From CAZWSX01 sp964636985 (GTDB lineage: Bacteria > Planctomycetota > Planctomycetia > Pirellulales > Pirellulaceae), in NCBI GenBank assembly GCA_964636985.1, contig CAZWSX010000025.1, positions 1-64,000 of the forward strand: DNA of 64,000 nt, in the 5' to 3' direction. Of this stretch, positions 50,599 through 58,474 are shown piece by piece (position 1 is the first letter of the stretch; each line of letters opens with the position of its first letter). The position numbers and the translations under genes are program-made. The notes under the pieces are model-generated. The model was not told the DNA's origin, searched no databases, and saw only the letters and a program-made list of their open reading frames with translations.

Positions 50599-50865
50599 AT
50601 GACTGAAAACACGAGCAACAAGCCGATCCACGTCCTGCGCCGGCGGGGTGTCAAAGTCTCCATTTTTGAAAACCGCTCCGGCGAGACGATTTTCCACAAA
50701 ATTACGATCCAGAAAATCTACCGCGAGGACGGTGGAGCCTGGAAAACGACTGCGTCACTCGGTCGCGATGATCTCCCGCTCGCGCGACACCTGATCGGAC
50801 AGGCGTGGGAGTTCATCCTTGATAAGGAAGCCGACCCGAATCAGGCATGCGAACCTTCGTCCTGA
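50599..50865 (+). CDS. Small conserved protein, second member of the 17368/51365 set
   Basis: This 88-residue protein carries the common domain: VKVSIFENRSGETIFHKITI, QKIYREDGGAWKTTASLGRD, DLPLARHLIGQAWEFI. This pattern, a short beta-sheet with Y.(E/D)DG.W then a conserved D-L helix, is widespread in phage and plasmid proteins without a firm function. The ATG at 50599 is preceded by GGAGAATCCC. It starts the cluster of small genes leading to the recombinase. Confidence 0.75.
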   Translation: MTENTSNKPIHVLRRRGVKVSIFENRSGETIFHKITIQKIYREDGGAWKTTASLGRDDLPLARHLIGQAWEFILDKEADPNQACEPSS

Positions 50866-50929
50866 CGTCCGTCCGCTTCGCTGCGGATTGTCATTCCCCG
50901 CTCCAGAACATCCAGATGGAGAACAAGCA

Positions 50930-51193
50930 ATGAACGCATTTGATGTGGCGCGCCAGAAATTCAACGCGCATGGTATCAGCACCTTCACCGACGAGGATGT
51001 CGATTTCTATGCCCAGCTCGAAATGTGGAAGGAGAGGACTCGGTCCCATCCAACGGACAACGAGGAAGATCGCGACGGCACGATTCGCTTCGCGGAGGCT
51101 CGGCAGCAGGAGATCATCGACAAGCTGATCCGAGCTGAACGCCGCAAAGCTGCCAAAGATCGGCGTCTGAAGCCTCACCCCATGTCAGGCTGA
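50930..51193 (+). CDS. Small helical hypothetical protein
   Basis: This 87-residue protein is helical and highly charged (FDVARQKFNAHGISTFTDED, RFAEARQQEIIDKLIRAERR). The ATG at 50930 is preceded by GGAGAACAAGCA. No family recognised. It lies between two paralogues of the small beta/helix family, so it belongs to the same cluster. Confidence 0.6.
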   Translation: MNAFDVARQKFNAHGISTFTDEDVDFYAQLEMWKERTRSHPTDNEEDRDGTIRFAEARQQEIIDKLIRAERRKAAKDRRLKPHPMSG

Positions 51194-51364
51194 CGATCAC
51201 ACCAAACATCATTACTTGGACTTTGACTATCCGCAGCTGCGGCTTCGGAGATGACAGCGATCAACGAAGCGATTTTAGGCGTCCAGCCCGGCCGCTTGTT
51301 TTCTTTCACGGAAGCGAGCAATCGGTCGGCTGGGTTTTTACCCGTTCCCTTCCCCAAACCTCTT

Positions 51365-51706
51365 ATGGAAAAGAGCAAGAAGAACAAGGACGTTGCCGTG
51401 ACGAAGACGGCGGAACAACCGGTCGCAACGGATGCGGCCAACGCATTGCCGGAGGTAGTGCGAAAACCAATAGCGACGATCCGTGCCGAGGACTGCTCGG
51501 CGAGCATCTGGGCGCGAGAACATCTCGTCCAGGGCAAGCCGAAGACGTTCTATTCGATCTCACTTGAGAGATCGTATAAAGACCGGGACGGGCGTTGGCG
51601 CTACACCCGGAGTTTCGACCGCGATTCTCTGGGTTCCGTGGTGTCTCTGTGCCAGCAGGCATCGGAGTCCATCGTGGGAATGATGCAGCGGGATGCTGCG
51701 GCGTAA
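51365..51706 (+). CDS. Small conserved protein, third member of the 17368/50599 set
   Basis: This 113-residue protein has a Lys/Ala-rich N-terminus and the shared domain: CSASIWAREHLVQGKPKTFY, SISLERSYKDRDGRWRYTRS, FDRDSLGSVVSLCQQASESI. The frame is open back to 51251, but that region reads less like protein, so the ATG at 51365 is used. Function unknown. Confidence 0.7.
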   Translation: MEKSKKNKDVAVTKTAEQPVATDAANALPEVVRKPIATIRAEDCSASIWAREHLVQGKPKTFYSISLERSYKDRDGRWRYTRSFDRDSLGSVVSLCQQASESIVGMMQRDAAA

Positions 51707-52019
51707 GTTGGCGATACCGGGGGCTGCCGTGACAGCCTCCGATGACCTTCATGAGTCGTTTGCGTAGTGCGGTCCTCATGGACTGCCAGCGCTCTGACCT
51801 TGATGCTCTTCCCTCTTGCAGAGGCGGGCAGGTTTACCCCCGCTCTCTGCAACTCTTTTGGGAACTCCGTGCAGGCGGCCGAACTCTGGCACGCCTCCGG
51901 CCTCTCGGCGGTCAAGCCGGTCCCCTATCGGGTCTGCGGCTTTTGACCGCCGGCCGGAGCGTGCAGTGACAAAGCTCGCCTGCACACGCGGGCAACTTAC
52001 CTCTTTCTCCTCATTCACC

Positions 52020-52727
52020 ATGCGTAGCATCGCATTCACATCACCGGCCCTACCGCAAACTATCGCGGTTCTCCCAAGAGCACCGGTCACGGGTTCGCCC
52101 GTACCGTCGCTCACGAGTCTCTTCCATTGGTCTGCACCGGGACCGTGGGGAGACCGCCGCTATCCCGGCAACTGTTCGGGTCGCCTCATCCGCGACCTGC
52201 TCCTCTATTTCCAACCGAAGTCGGTCTTCGATCCGATGACTGGCAGCGGCACATGCCGCGACGTGTGCGATGAGCTAGATCTCCCCTGTCGGTCGCTCGA
52301 TATCCGCACGGGTTTTGATGCGTGCGACGAGACGCACTACGACCCTGCGTGGAAGTTCGATTTCATCTGGGTGCATCCGCCGTACTGGCGGCAAAAGATC
52401 TACGGCACGGACAAGCGGGACATGAGTACCGCGCCGACTCTCAACTACTTCCTGCACCGGTACGAGAAGCTCATCCGCAACCTGGCGGGCGCGCTCAATC
52501 CAGGCGGCAAGGTCGCGATTCTCATGGGCGACTACAGCGACCGTGACGCGGGCTTCGTCCCCCTTACCTTTTGGTCAAAGAGGTTCGCGTTCTCATGCGG
52601 CCTCAAGCAAGCCTGCACCGACATCATCCGGTTCAGCCACGGAGCGACGAGTTCACACCGCGTCTATCGCTCCTCATTCATCCCCGGCCTGCACGATACG
52701 TGCATGGTTTTCGAGAAACAGTCGTAG
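52020..52727 (+). CDS. DNA methyltransferase (adenine-N6 or cytosine-N4 type)
   Basis: This 235-residue protein has AdoMet motif I SVFDPMTGSGTCRDV and catalytic motif IV FIWVHPPYWRQKIYG, with YEKLIRNLAGALNPGGKVAI downstream. The order (motif I before the HPPY motif) and small size fit orphan methyltransferases of mobile elements. No restriction enzyme is adjacent, so it may protect the element against host restriction. The ATG at 52020 is the first with good context; the 312 bp before it show no gene, only a GGGGCTG/CAGCCTC hairpin near 51722. Confidence 0.8.
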   Translation: MRSIAFTSPALPQTIAVLPRAPVTGSPVPSLTSLFHWSAPGPWGDRRYPGNCSGRLIRDLLLYFQPKSVFDPMTGSGTCRDVCDELDLPCRSLDIRTGFDACDETHYDPAWKFDFIWVHPPYWRQKIYGTDKRDMSTAPTLNYFLHRYEKLIRNLAGALNPGGKVAILMGDYSDRDAGFVPLTFWSKRFAFSCGLKQACTDIIRFSHGATSSHRVYRSSFIPGLHDTCMVFEKQS

Positions 52728-52751
52728 TTCCCATTTCCCCTTTCCCACTCT

Positions 52752-53285
52752 ATGACCCTCAAAAACTCCACATCACCGGCACTCAAGACCTTCTGCGTCT
52801 GGGCGGACTATGTCCGCCGCGTGTACCAGCACGTTGAAGCGACATCGCCCCGCGAGGCTCACGAGAAAGCGAAGACCGAAGCCAACTGGGAGCCGTGCCG
52901 CGTTCACGACGACAACGGTTATCGGCTTTCCAACGAGGTGCAGGACCTGGAGACGGAAGACTTCGTCCCCGTCCTCGGCACCAGCCATTGCCGCACGTGC
53001 GGCAGCGAACTCGTCGAGTCCGTCAACGGCGGAAAATTCCGCGACGGCGAATGCAACGCGTGCGAATACGGCCGCTATCAGACGCAGCCGGAACTCGTGA
53101 GCGTCGTCCGCTCCTGCCGCGTCGCGTTCGAGGAGCGGATTTCCTGCCTCAAGGAGGAACTCGCTGCCGGGTATGCCGACCGCGACGACATCCGCGTCCA
53201 GATCGGCAACTACAAGTACCTCGTCAAGCGATGCGAGTCCGTCCTCACGAAGACAATCGCCGGGCGCGCGCCCGACACGGTTTAG
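52752..53285 (+). CDS. Hypothetical protein with a zinc ribbon
   Basis: This 177-residue protein has an N-terminal alpha/beta part (KTFCVWADYVRRVYQHVEAT, SPREAHEKAKTEANWEPCRV), then CRTCGSELVES with CNACEYGR (a CxxC...CxxC ribbon at about 79-105), then two long helices. The N-terminal pattern recalls small element-encoded proteins with a modified dsRBD-like fold, but I cannot name it. It is 24 bp after the methyltransferase gene and probably co-transcribed. Confidence 0.6.
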   Translation: MTLKNSTSPALKTFCVWADYVRRVYQHVEATSPREAHEKAKTEANWEPCRVHDDNGYRLSNEVQDLETEDFVPVLGTSHCRTCGSELVESVNGGKFRDGECNACEYGRYQTQPELVSVVRSCRVAFEERISCLKEELAAGYADRDDIRVQIGNYKYLVKRCESVLTKTIAGRAPDTV

Positions 53286-53319
53286 GTTCCCGTTTTCCCA
53301 TTGAGAAAGGTTCACGCAC

Positions 53320-53520
53320 ATGCTCGTCACGATCAACAACCTTGTGTCCGGCACCTGCGCTTGGTGCTGCCAGAAGACCGATGACGCGGTCGATGCCACG
53401 TTCAAGGACGGCCTGAAAGGGACGTTCTGCAAGAAGCACTTTTGGGATGCCACGAAGGCGCGTGCCGACCAGCAGCAACCCGCTCCGAAGGCGGAGACAG
53501 CGGCGAAAGGAGCGCAGTGA
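53320..53520 (+). CDS. Small Cys-containing protein
   Basis: This 66-residue protein has CAWCCQKTDDAV and FCKKHFWDATK, which could together bind a zinc ion, and an Ala/Lys-rich tail. GAGAAAGG precedes the ATG. Its stop shares a base with the next start (TGATG). Function unknown. Confidence 0.6.
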   Translation: MLVTINNLVSGTCAWCCQKTDDAVDATFKDGLKGTFCKKHFWDATKARADQQQPAPKAETAAKGAQ

Positions 53521-53723
53521 TGCTGACGGTCCCTGAAGTCGCGGAGCGTCTCAGGGTCGCGGTCTCCACGGTCTATGCACTCGTGGAGACCGGCAAACTC
53601 GGGGCATTCCGCATCGGCCCGAACGACGGCGCGATCCGCGTGAGCGAGGAGCAACTGCAGGCGTACCTCGATACCTGCCGCTCACTCCCCCACTCCGTGC
53701 CGGCATCGTCCGTGGAGACGTGA
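53520..53723 (+). CDS. Excisionase-like HTH_17 protein
   Basis: This 67-residue protein is a MerR/excisionase-type winged helix (LTVPEVAERLRVAVSTVYAL, VETGKLGAFRIG, IRVSEEQLQAYLD). Such proteins bend DNA at attachment sites or act as small regulators. Its position 350 bp before the serine recombinase suggests a recombination directionality factor. The start overlaps the preceding stop. Confidence 0.8.
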   Translation: MLTVPEVAERLRVAVSTVYALVETGKLGAFRIGPNDGAIRVSEEQLQAYLDTCRSLPHSVPASSVET

Positions 53724-53784
53724 AACCTGCAGGGGAAGCGGCGACATCTTGGATACCGCCGCCGCTTCCCGAGTCCAACACACC

Positions 53785-54069
53785 ATGAGCGCGCGGACAA
53801 CATCACCGAACGACGGAACACCGGCGAAACGACGGCGCACCCGCGCTCCGCAGCCGGTGATCCTCCGTCTGCGCGCCGACCTTGAACCGAACGCACATCA
53901 CCCGCTCGCCGCGGTTGATCCGGAGTTGCGCGCGGAACAGCGGCAGCGTCTCATCGCCTCGATTCTGGCCAGACTCGCGAACGGACCGTCTTCGGTTCCG
54001 TCAGCGATTGGTACAATAACGTCATCATCGGAGGCTACAGATATCCCAGCGACTGACGAAACGGAGTGA
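53785..54069 (+). CDS. Small basic hypothetical protein upstream of the recombinase
   Basis: This 94-residue protein is polar, with a basic N-terminus (AKRRRTRAPQPVILRLRADL) and a Ser/Thr-rich tail. It ends four bases before the recombinase start, so the two are probably co-expressed. No family recognised. The ATG at 53785 is the first usable start. Confidence 0.5.
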   Translation: MSARTTSPNDGTPAKRRRTRAPQPVILRLRADLEPNAHHPLAAVDPELRAEQRQRLIASILARLANGPSSVPSAIGTITSSSEATDIPATDETE

Positions 54070-54073
54070 CGCC

Positions 54074-55855
54074 ATGCGTGCACGGAACAAGAAGACGAAC
54101 GACCATCCCCTCCGCATCGCAGGCTACGTCCGCGTGTCGTCGCAGCGGCAGGCCACCGAAGGCGACAGCCTCACGGCGCAGCAGCACGAGATCGAACAGG
54201 AGGTCGAGTTCCGGCAGCGGCGGGAGAACTGGAACGTCGCGTCGTTCGAGTTCTATGTCGATGCAGGAAAGTCCGCCAAGGACCAGAAACGTCCTCAACT
54301 TCAACGGCTGAAGCGGGACATCGCCGCCAACAAGATCGACATGGTGATCTGCTTCAAGCTCGACAGGATCACCCGGAGCTTGAAGGATTTTGTGGACCTT
54401 TGGGCACTCTTCGAGGATCACGGAGTCGATGTGATTTCTCTTCGGGAGAAGTTCGACTCATCCAGCCCGACGGGCATTGCGATGTTGCAGCTCATCATGG
54501 TTTTCGCCCAACTTGAGCGGAGCATGACGGCTGAACGAACCTACTCGATCATGCGGGACCGCGTTGAACGTGGCTTGTGGAACGGTGGACACATTCTCGG
54601 CTATCGGTCGAAGACTGGTGAGCCAGGCCTCCTTGAGATCGACGAGGAAGGAGCCGCGCTCGTCCGGATGATCTTTGACAGCTTCGAGGAACTCGGATCG
54701 GCCGGAGCGGTCGCACGTCGCCTCAGCGGGAAGGGCATCCGCTACCCAAGCTATGCCACTCGGTCCGGGAAGCAACGGGGCGGTAACCTCTTCGCCAAAC
54801 AGAAGGTCACTGGGATTCTCAGGAACCCCGTCTACATCGGCAAGATTCGGTGGGGCGAAGCAGTCCACGACGGATCGCACCCGAAGCTCATCACGAAAGA
54901 GCAGTTTGACCGTGTTCAGCTTCAGATCGGGGAGATCGTGAAGCGGCGGATGAACCTGCGGAGGAAGCCGGGGGCATCCCGTCAGTACCTTCTTTCCGGC
55001 CTCCTTCGATGCTCATGTGGCGCCCACATGATCGGCTCGGCGGCACACGGGAGATCATCGACCCACTACTACTATGAATGCACGCGTCAGAACCATGAGG
55101 GCGGAAAATTCTCCTGCTCGTCTCCCAGGATTCCCGCCGAGGCGTTGGAGAACGCCGTGGTCGAGCGAATCCGGGAGCTTGGCAACGTGGTGGAGGCCCG
55201 TCAGAAAATCGTGGACCACGCCCTCTCGTGCCTGGACTCCGAGACCGACAGGCTGAAGCATGAGGAAGAGGTCGTCCGCCGCCAGCAGCAGAAGACGAAG
55301 GCCGACATCGGCAAGCTCGTGGAAGTCCTGAAGTCGCTCGGTGCGGAAGGCATCGAGAGCGTGCGGTCGGAACTCGGAAGGCTGGAACGCGAGGACAAGG
55401 AGCTCTCCCGCTCGCTCCGGGAGATCGCAAAGCGTCAGGAACCCATGCTCAGGATCAGCGAGGATGCCAAGGCATTCATCGAGACCTGGCAGGACGTTGG
55501 CGAGCTTCTGGACGCCGCCACCCCGGAGGAGCGGCTTTTGATCCTCCGTCACTACGTCGAAGTGCTCGAAATTCACTCCGCCGACCCGAAGGGCCGGAGT
55601 GGAACCTACGCCATGCGGCTGTTCCCGGAAGTCTGCCCGGACAGGGGCTTCGATTGGGACCAATCCCCTGCCATACCGTACCCGACGGACGGAAGTCCTT
55701 ACGGGGCGGAAACAAACAGAGCCGACGCCCCTGAGGACATCGGCTCCGATGTGTTAATCGATACCCGCTTGGTTCGGGTAATCGACGGAAAAGCTCCCCC
55801 GGTAGGACTTGAACCTACGACCCGGCGATTAACAGTCGCCTGCTCTACCAACTGA
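54074..55855 (+). CDS. Large serine recombinase (element integrase)
   Basis: This 593-residue protein has the resolvase catalytic domain (AGYVRVSSQRQATEGDSLTA, catalytic Ser22; CFKLDRITRSLKDF; QLERSMTAERT). A recombinase domain follows (GILRNPVYIGKIRWGE), then a zinc ribbon (LLRCSCGAHMIG ... YYYECTRQNHEGGKFSC) and a coiled coil (about 395-475). The last 20 residues (PPVGLEPTTRRLTVA ...) are the antisense reading of the tRNA-Asn gene, so the natural C-terminus was probably altered when the element integrated, or this overlap is the attachment site itself. It should insert the element at the tRNA. Confidence 0.9.
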   Translation: MRARNKKTNDHPLRIAGYVRVSSQRQATEGDSLTAQQHEIEQEVEFRQRRENWNVASFEFYVDAGKSAKDQKRPQLQRLKRDIAANKIDMVICFKLDRITRSLKDFVDLWALFEDHGVDVISLREKFDSSSPTGIAMLQLIMVFAQLERSMTAERTYSIMRDRVERGLWNGGHILGYRSKTGEPGLLEIDEEGAALVRMIFDSFEELGSAGAVARRLSGKGIRYPSYATRSGKQRGGNLFAKQKVTGILRNPVYIGKIRWGEAVHDGSHPKLITKEQFDRVQLQIGEIVKRRMNLRRKPGASRQYLLSGLLRCSCGAHMIGSAAHGRSSTHYYYECTRQNHEGGKFSCSSPRIPAEALENAVVERIRELGNVVEARQKIVDHALSCLDSETDRLKHEEEVVRRQQQKTKADIGKLVEVLKSLGAEGIESVRSELGRLEREDKELSRSLREIAKRQEPMLRISEDAKAFIETWQDVGELLDAATPEERLLILRHYVEVLEIHSADPKGRSGTYAMRLFPEVCPDRGFDWDQSPAIPYPTDGSPYGAETNRADAPEDIGSDVLIDTRLVRVIDGKAPPVGLEPTTRRLTVACSTN

Positions 55856-55866
55856 GCTACAGGGGA
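55794..55866 (-). tRNA. tRNA-Asn (anticodon GTT)
   Basis: On the minus strand a 73-nt cloverleaf runs from TCCCCTG (55866) with the D-arm GCTCAGTTGGTAGAGC, anticodon stem GGCGA/TCGCC and loop CTGTTAA (anticodon GTT), T-arm GTAGGTTCAAGTCCTAC and acceptor CGGGGGA plus G. No CCA is encoded. The recombinase reading frame runs through it from the 3' side. Confidence 0.95.
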
Positions 55867-56198
55867 ATGTCGAAGACCACAAAATCTACAACAACTACCG
55901 ATACCCGGCAACGGGATTGGTTCGCGGGTTTCCTTCTCTCAAGGGCCGGATTCGCCGCGTTATCCGCAATATCGGCAGCCTCACGGGGTGGCATGCCGTC
56001 TCGCTCGCGAAAATTTGGGGCAGAAACCCATCGCACCGCGGAGCCTAACGCGCGTTTCCTTGCCGCACAATTGTTCCAGCAGTACACTTCGGCGAAGGGA
56101 TCGGCTCGCCCCAGACGCGTATTTTTAGCTGTTTTCGGTGCTTCTTTTGGTCGCCCGCGCGCCGGCGGTCCCGTGTCCACCGGTAAGGCAATCGATCT

Positions 56199-58238
56199 AT
56201 GACCGACCCCGCACGATCGCCGTCCGACGAGGACGATGCACCGCTGCCCCCGTCGTCGGTTGTTCCAGGAAACGACATCCCTAGCGGCATCCCTTCTTCG
56301 GTGGTTCCAGGCGGCGTTCCCAACCCCCATGCACTGGGATCAGGTTACGCTCACCCGCCTGTCACGAGCGAACCCGATATTCCGATGAGTGTGGTGCCAC
56401 CATCCAGTGTGGTCCCCTCGAGCGTGATGCCGCCGACTCCGCAAGCCAAACCTCCAGCGCCGCAGAAACCTCCTGCGAGTCCTGCGCCAGCAAAGACGAG
56501 TCCGCAAAAGCCAACTCCAGCTGCGGCGCCGCGCCAAGAGAAAGCATCGCCTCCTAGTCCAACTGCTCCCGCGGCCAAGCCAAGCACGCCTGCCGCGACA
56601 CCCAAGCCAAACCCATCAGCGCCAGACGCTACTGCTAAGCGTTCTCCACTGTCTCCATCACCTCCGTCTAAGCCTGCGTCGTCAAAAGCAGCCCCATCTA
56701 AGCCAACGCCGCCGAAGACCGACTCTTCGCGCGAGCCTGCTCCTTTCAATCCAACGGAGTCGCTCGCCAACGAAGAAGTCGATAACGGCGGAGTGGATCT
56801 CGTCCAAGACGAAGGGGACGACGCGCTTCCCAAAGGCTTCAGCCTCGATCTCATCACCATGTCGCCATGGATGGTGAGCACGTTGGTACACATGCTGGCG
56901 GTGCTGTTGCTTGCGCTGATCATCTTTCCGCAAGCGTTCCGGGATGACGCTGGGTTGTCGATCACGGCGAACAACAACGAGACCTATGCCGAAACGCTCG
57001 GCGATCAATTGCTGCTCGACTTCAGCAATGCCGACAAGACCGAGTCGCTAGACGAGATTCCGATCATCGCTGAATCCAATTTCGGCGAGATCGTCCCCGA
57101 TCCCTTCTCGGCTCCTCCGCAATTAACACCAAGCGATACTGGAGGAGAAACGTCGGTGGCGTCGTCCGATATCGTGTCGTCGAGCATCGGCAACGCGCTC
57201 AACGGCCGCCAGGAGGGGCGCGCCAAGCAAGTGCTGCTCGGGACGTACGGAGGAACGGCGACCACCGAAGGCTCCGTGAATCTCGGCTTGGAATGGCTGA
57301 AACGAAATCAACGAAGCGATGGCACCTGGAGCTTGGAGGGACCCTACTCGGAGGGCGCGCGTTTCGAAAACAAAGTGGCTGCCACCGCTATGGCGCTGCT
57401 CGCATTTCAAGGAGCCGGCAACACGCCGACCAAGGGCAAGTTCCGCGACGTCGTCGCCAAGGGCTGGAAGGCTCTCCTCGCCAAGCAAGATAAGGAAGGA
57501 TTTTTCGAGCAGCCCGACGCGAGCGTCAACCATAAGCTCTACGCGCAGGCTCAAGCGACCATCGCATTATGCGAACTCTACGGCATGACGCAGGACTCGC
57601 GCTATCGCGAGCCTGCTCAGTTGGCCGTGGATTTCGCGCAAGACATTCAAGCAGCGGAAGGCGGCTGGCGCTATCAGCGAAGAGAAGATAGCGACATGTC
57701 GGTCACCGGGTGGTTCTTGATGGGATTGCAAAGCGCGCGGATGAGCGGCCTGCAGGTGAAGCCGGAAACGCTCAAGAACGTCGAGAAGTTTTTGGACACG
57801 GTCCAGGATCAGAACGGGGAGCGCTATCGCTACCAGCCAACCACCCCTCAATTCACGCACGTCATGACGGCCGAAGCCTTGTTATGCCGGCAGTACCTGG
57901 GATGGTCGCGGACGGACGAACGACTGCTACGCGGTGCCGACTACTTTCGCAAAGGGCATCCCTTCTACTACGACAAGAACGAACGCAACGTCTACTACTG
58001 GTACTACGCCACGCAGGTCCTCCATCACTTAGGTGGAAAGCGGTGGGACGAGTGGAACAAGGCGATGCGTCAAGAGTTGCCCGAGAACCAGCTTAAAAAC
58101 GGGAAAAATGCTGGCAGTTGGGACCCCGAAGGGGACGATCGCTCCAACGCCGGTCGGCTGTATGTCACTTGCTTGAGCATCTACATGCTCGAAGTCTACT
58201 ATCGCCACATGCCGCTCTATGGGCTCGATACAGGCTAA
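56199..58238 (+). CDS. Membrane-anchored prenyltransferase/squalene-oxidase-repeat protein
   Basis: This 679-residue protein has a Pro/Ala/Ser-rich N-terminal region (about 1-190), one hydrophobic helix (about 225-248, PWMVSTLVHMLAVLLLALII) and a C-terminal alpha/alpha toroid (about 345-670) of terpene-cyclase-like repeats: LGLEWLKRNQRSDGTWSL, GWKALLAKQDKEGFF, AEGGWRYQRREDSDMSVTGW, YYWYYATQVLHHLGGKRW. Planctomycetes carry many such anchored proteins; the substrate is unknown. No DxDD-type catalytic motif is obvious, so it may be a binding scaffold. It is host chromosomal. Confidence 0.8.
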   Translation: MTDPARSPSDEDDAPLPPSSVVPGNDIPSGIPSSVVPGGVPNPHALGSGYAHPPVTSEPDIPMSVVPPSSVVPSSVMPPTPQAKPPAPQKPPASPAPAKTSPQKPTPAAAPRQEKASPPSPTAPAAKPSTPAATPKPNPSAPDATAKRSPLSPSPPSKPASSKAAPSKPTPPKTDSSREPAPFNPTESLANEEVDNGGVDLVQDEGDDALPKGFSLDLITMSPWMVSTLVHMLAVLLLALIIFPQAFRDDAGLSITANNNETYAETLGDQLLLDFSNADKTESLDEIPIIAESNFGEIVPDPFSAPPQLTPSDTGGETSVASSDIVSSSIGNALNGRQEGRAKQVLLGTYGGTATTEGSVNLGLEWLKRNQRSDGTWSLEGPYSEGARFENKVAATAMALLAFQGAGNTPTKGKFRDVVAKGWKALLAKQDKEGFFEQPDASVNHKLYAQAQATIALCELYGMTQDSRYREPAQLAVDFAQDIQAAEGGWRYQRREDSDMSVTGWFLMGLQSARMSGLQVKPETLKNVEKFLDTVQDQNGERYRYQPTTPQFTHVMTAEALLCRQYLGWSRTDERLLRGADYFRKGHPFYYDKNERNVYYWYYATQVLHHLGGKRWDEWNKAMRQELPENQLKNGKNAGSWDPEGDDRSNAGRLYVTCLSIYMLEVYYRHMPLYGLDTG

Positions 58239-58474
58239 AGGTCCGATTGTTGTCCCCTGTCCGGCCGGGCATCGCCAGTAATCTTGATACCCGTTTCGTT
58301 ATCTTCTTAAGGTGAAGTTACGAATCAGCGCGCGCGGATGAATTCAATTGACCGCGCAAAGATAGCCTTCCATAGTGCAACGAACTTCCCATCCAAACTT
58401 TGACGCGCAACGAGTGAACTCGCTGCCGTCGTGATCAAAGCTTGGGAACGTTCTTGCTCGGCGAGGCGCTACCC

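Noticed and set aside
49758..50606. Open frame beginning MTNNRVREDI with an ATGA overlap to the preceding gene
   Set aside because: The sequence runs through the nested palindromes and does not read like a folded protein; the overlap is probably chance.
55722..55787. GAGCCGA/TCGGCTC and ATACCCG/CGGGTA hairpins as a recombinase terminator
   Set aside because: They lie within the open frame and lack a T run; they may be attachment-site structure, but this cannot be shown.
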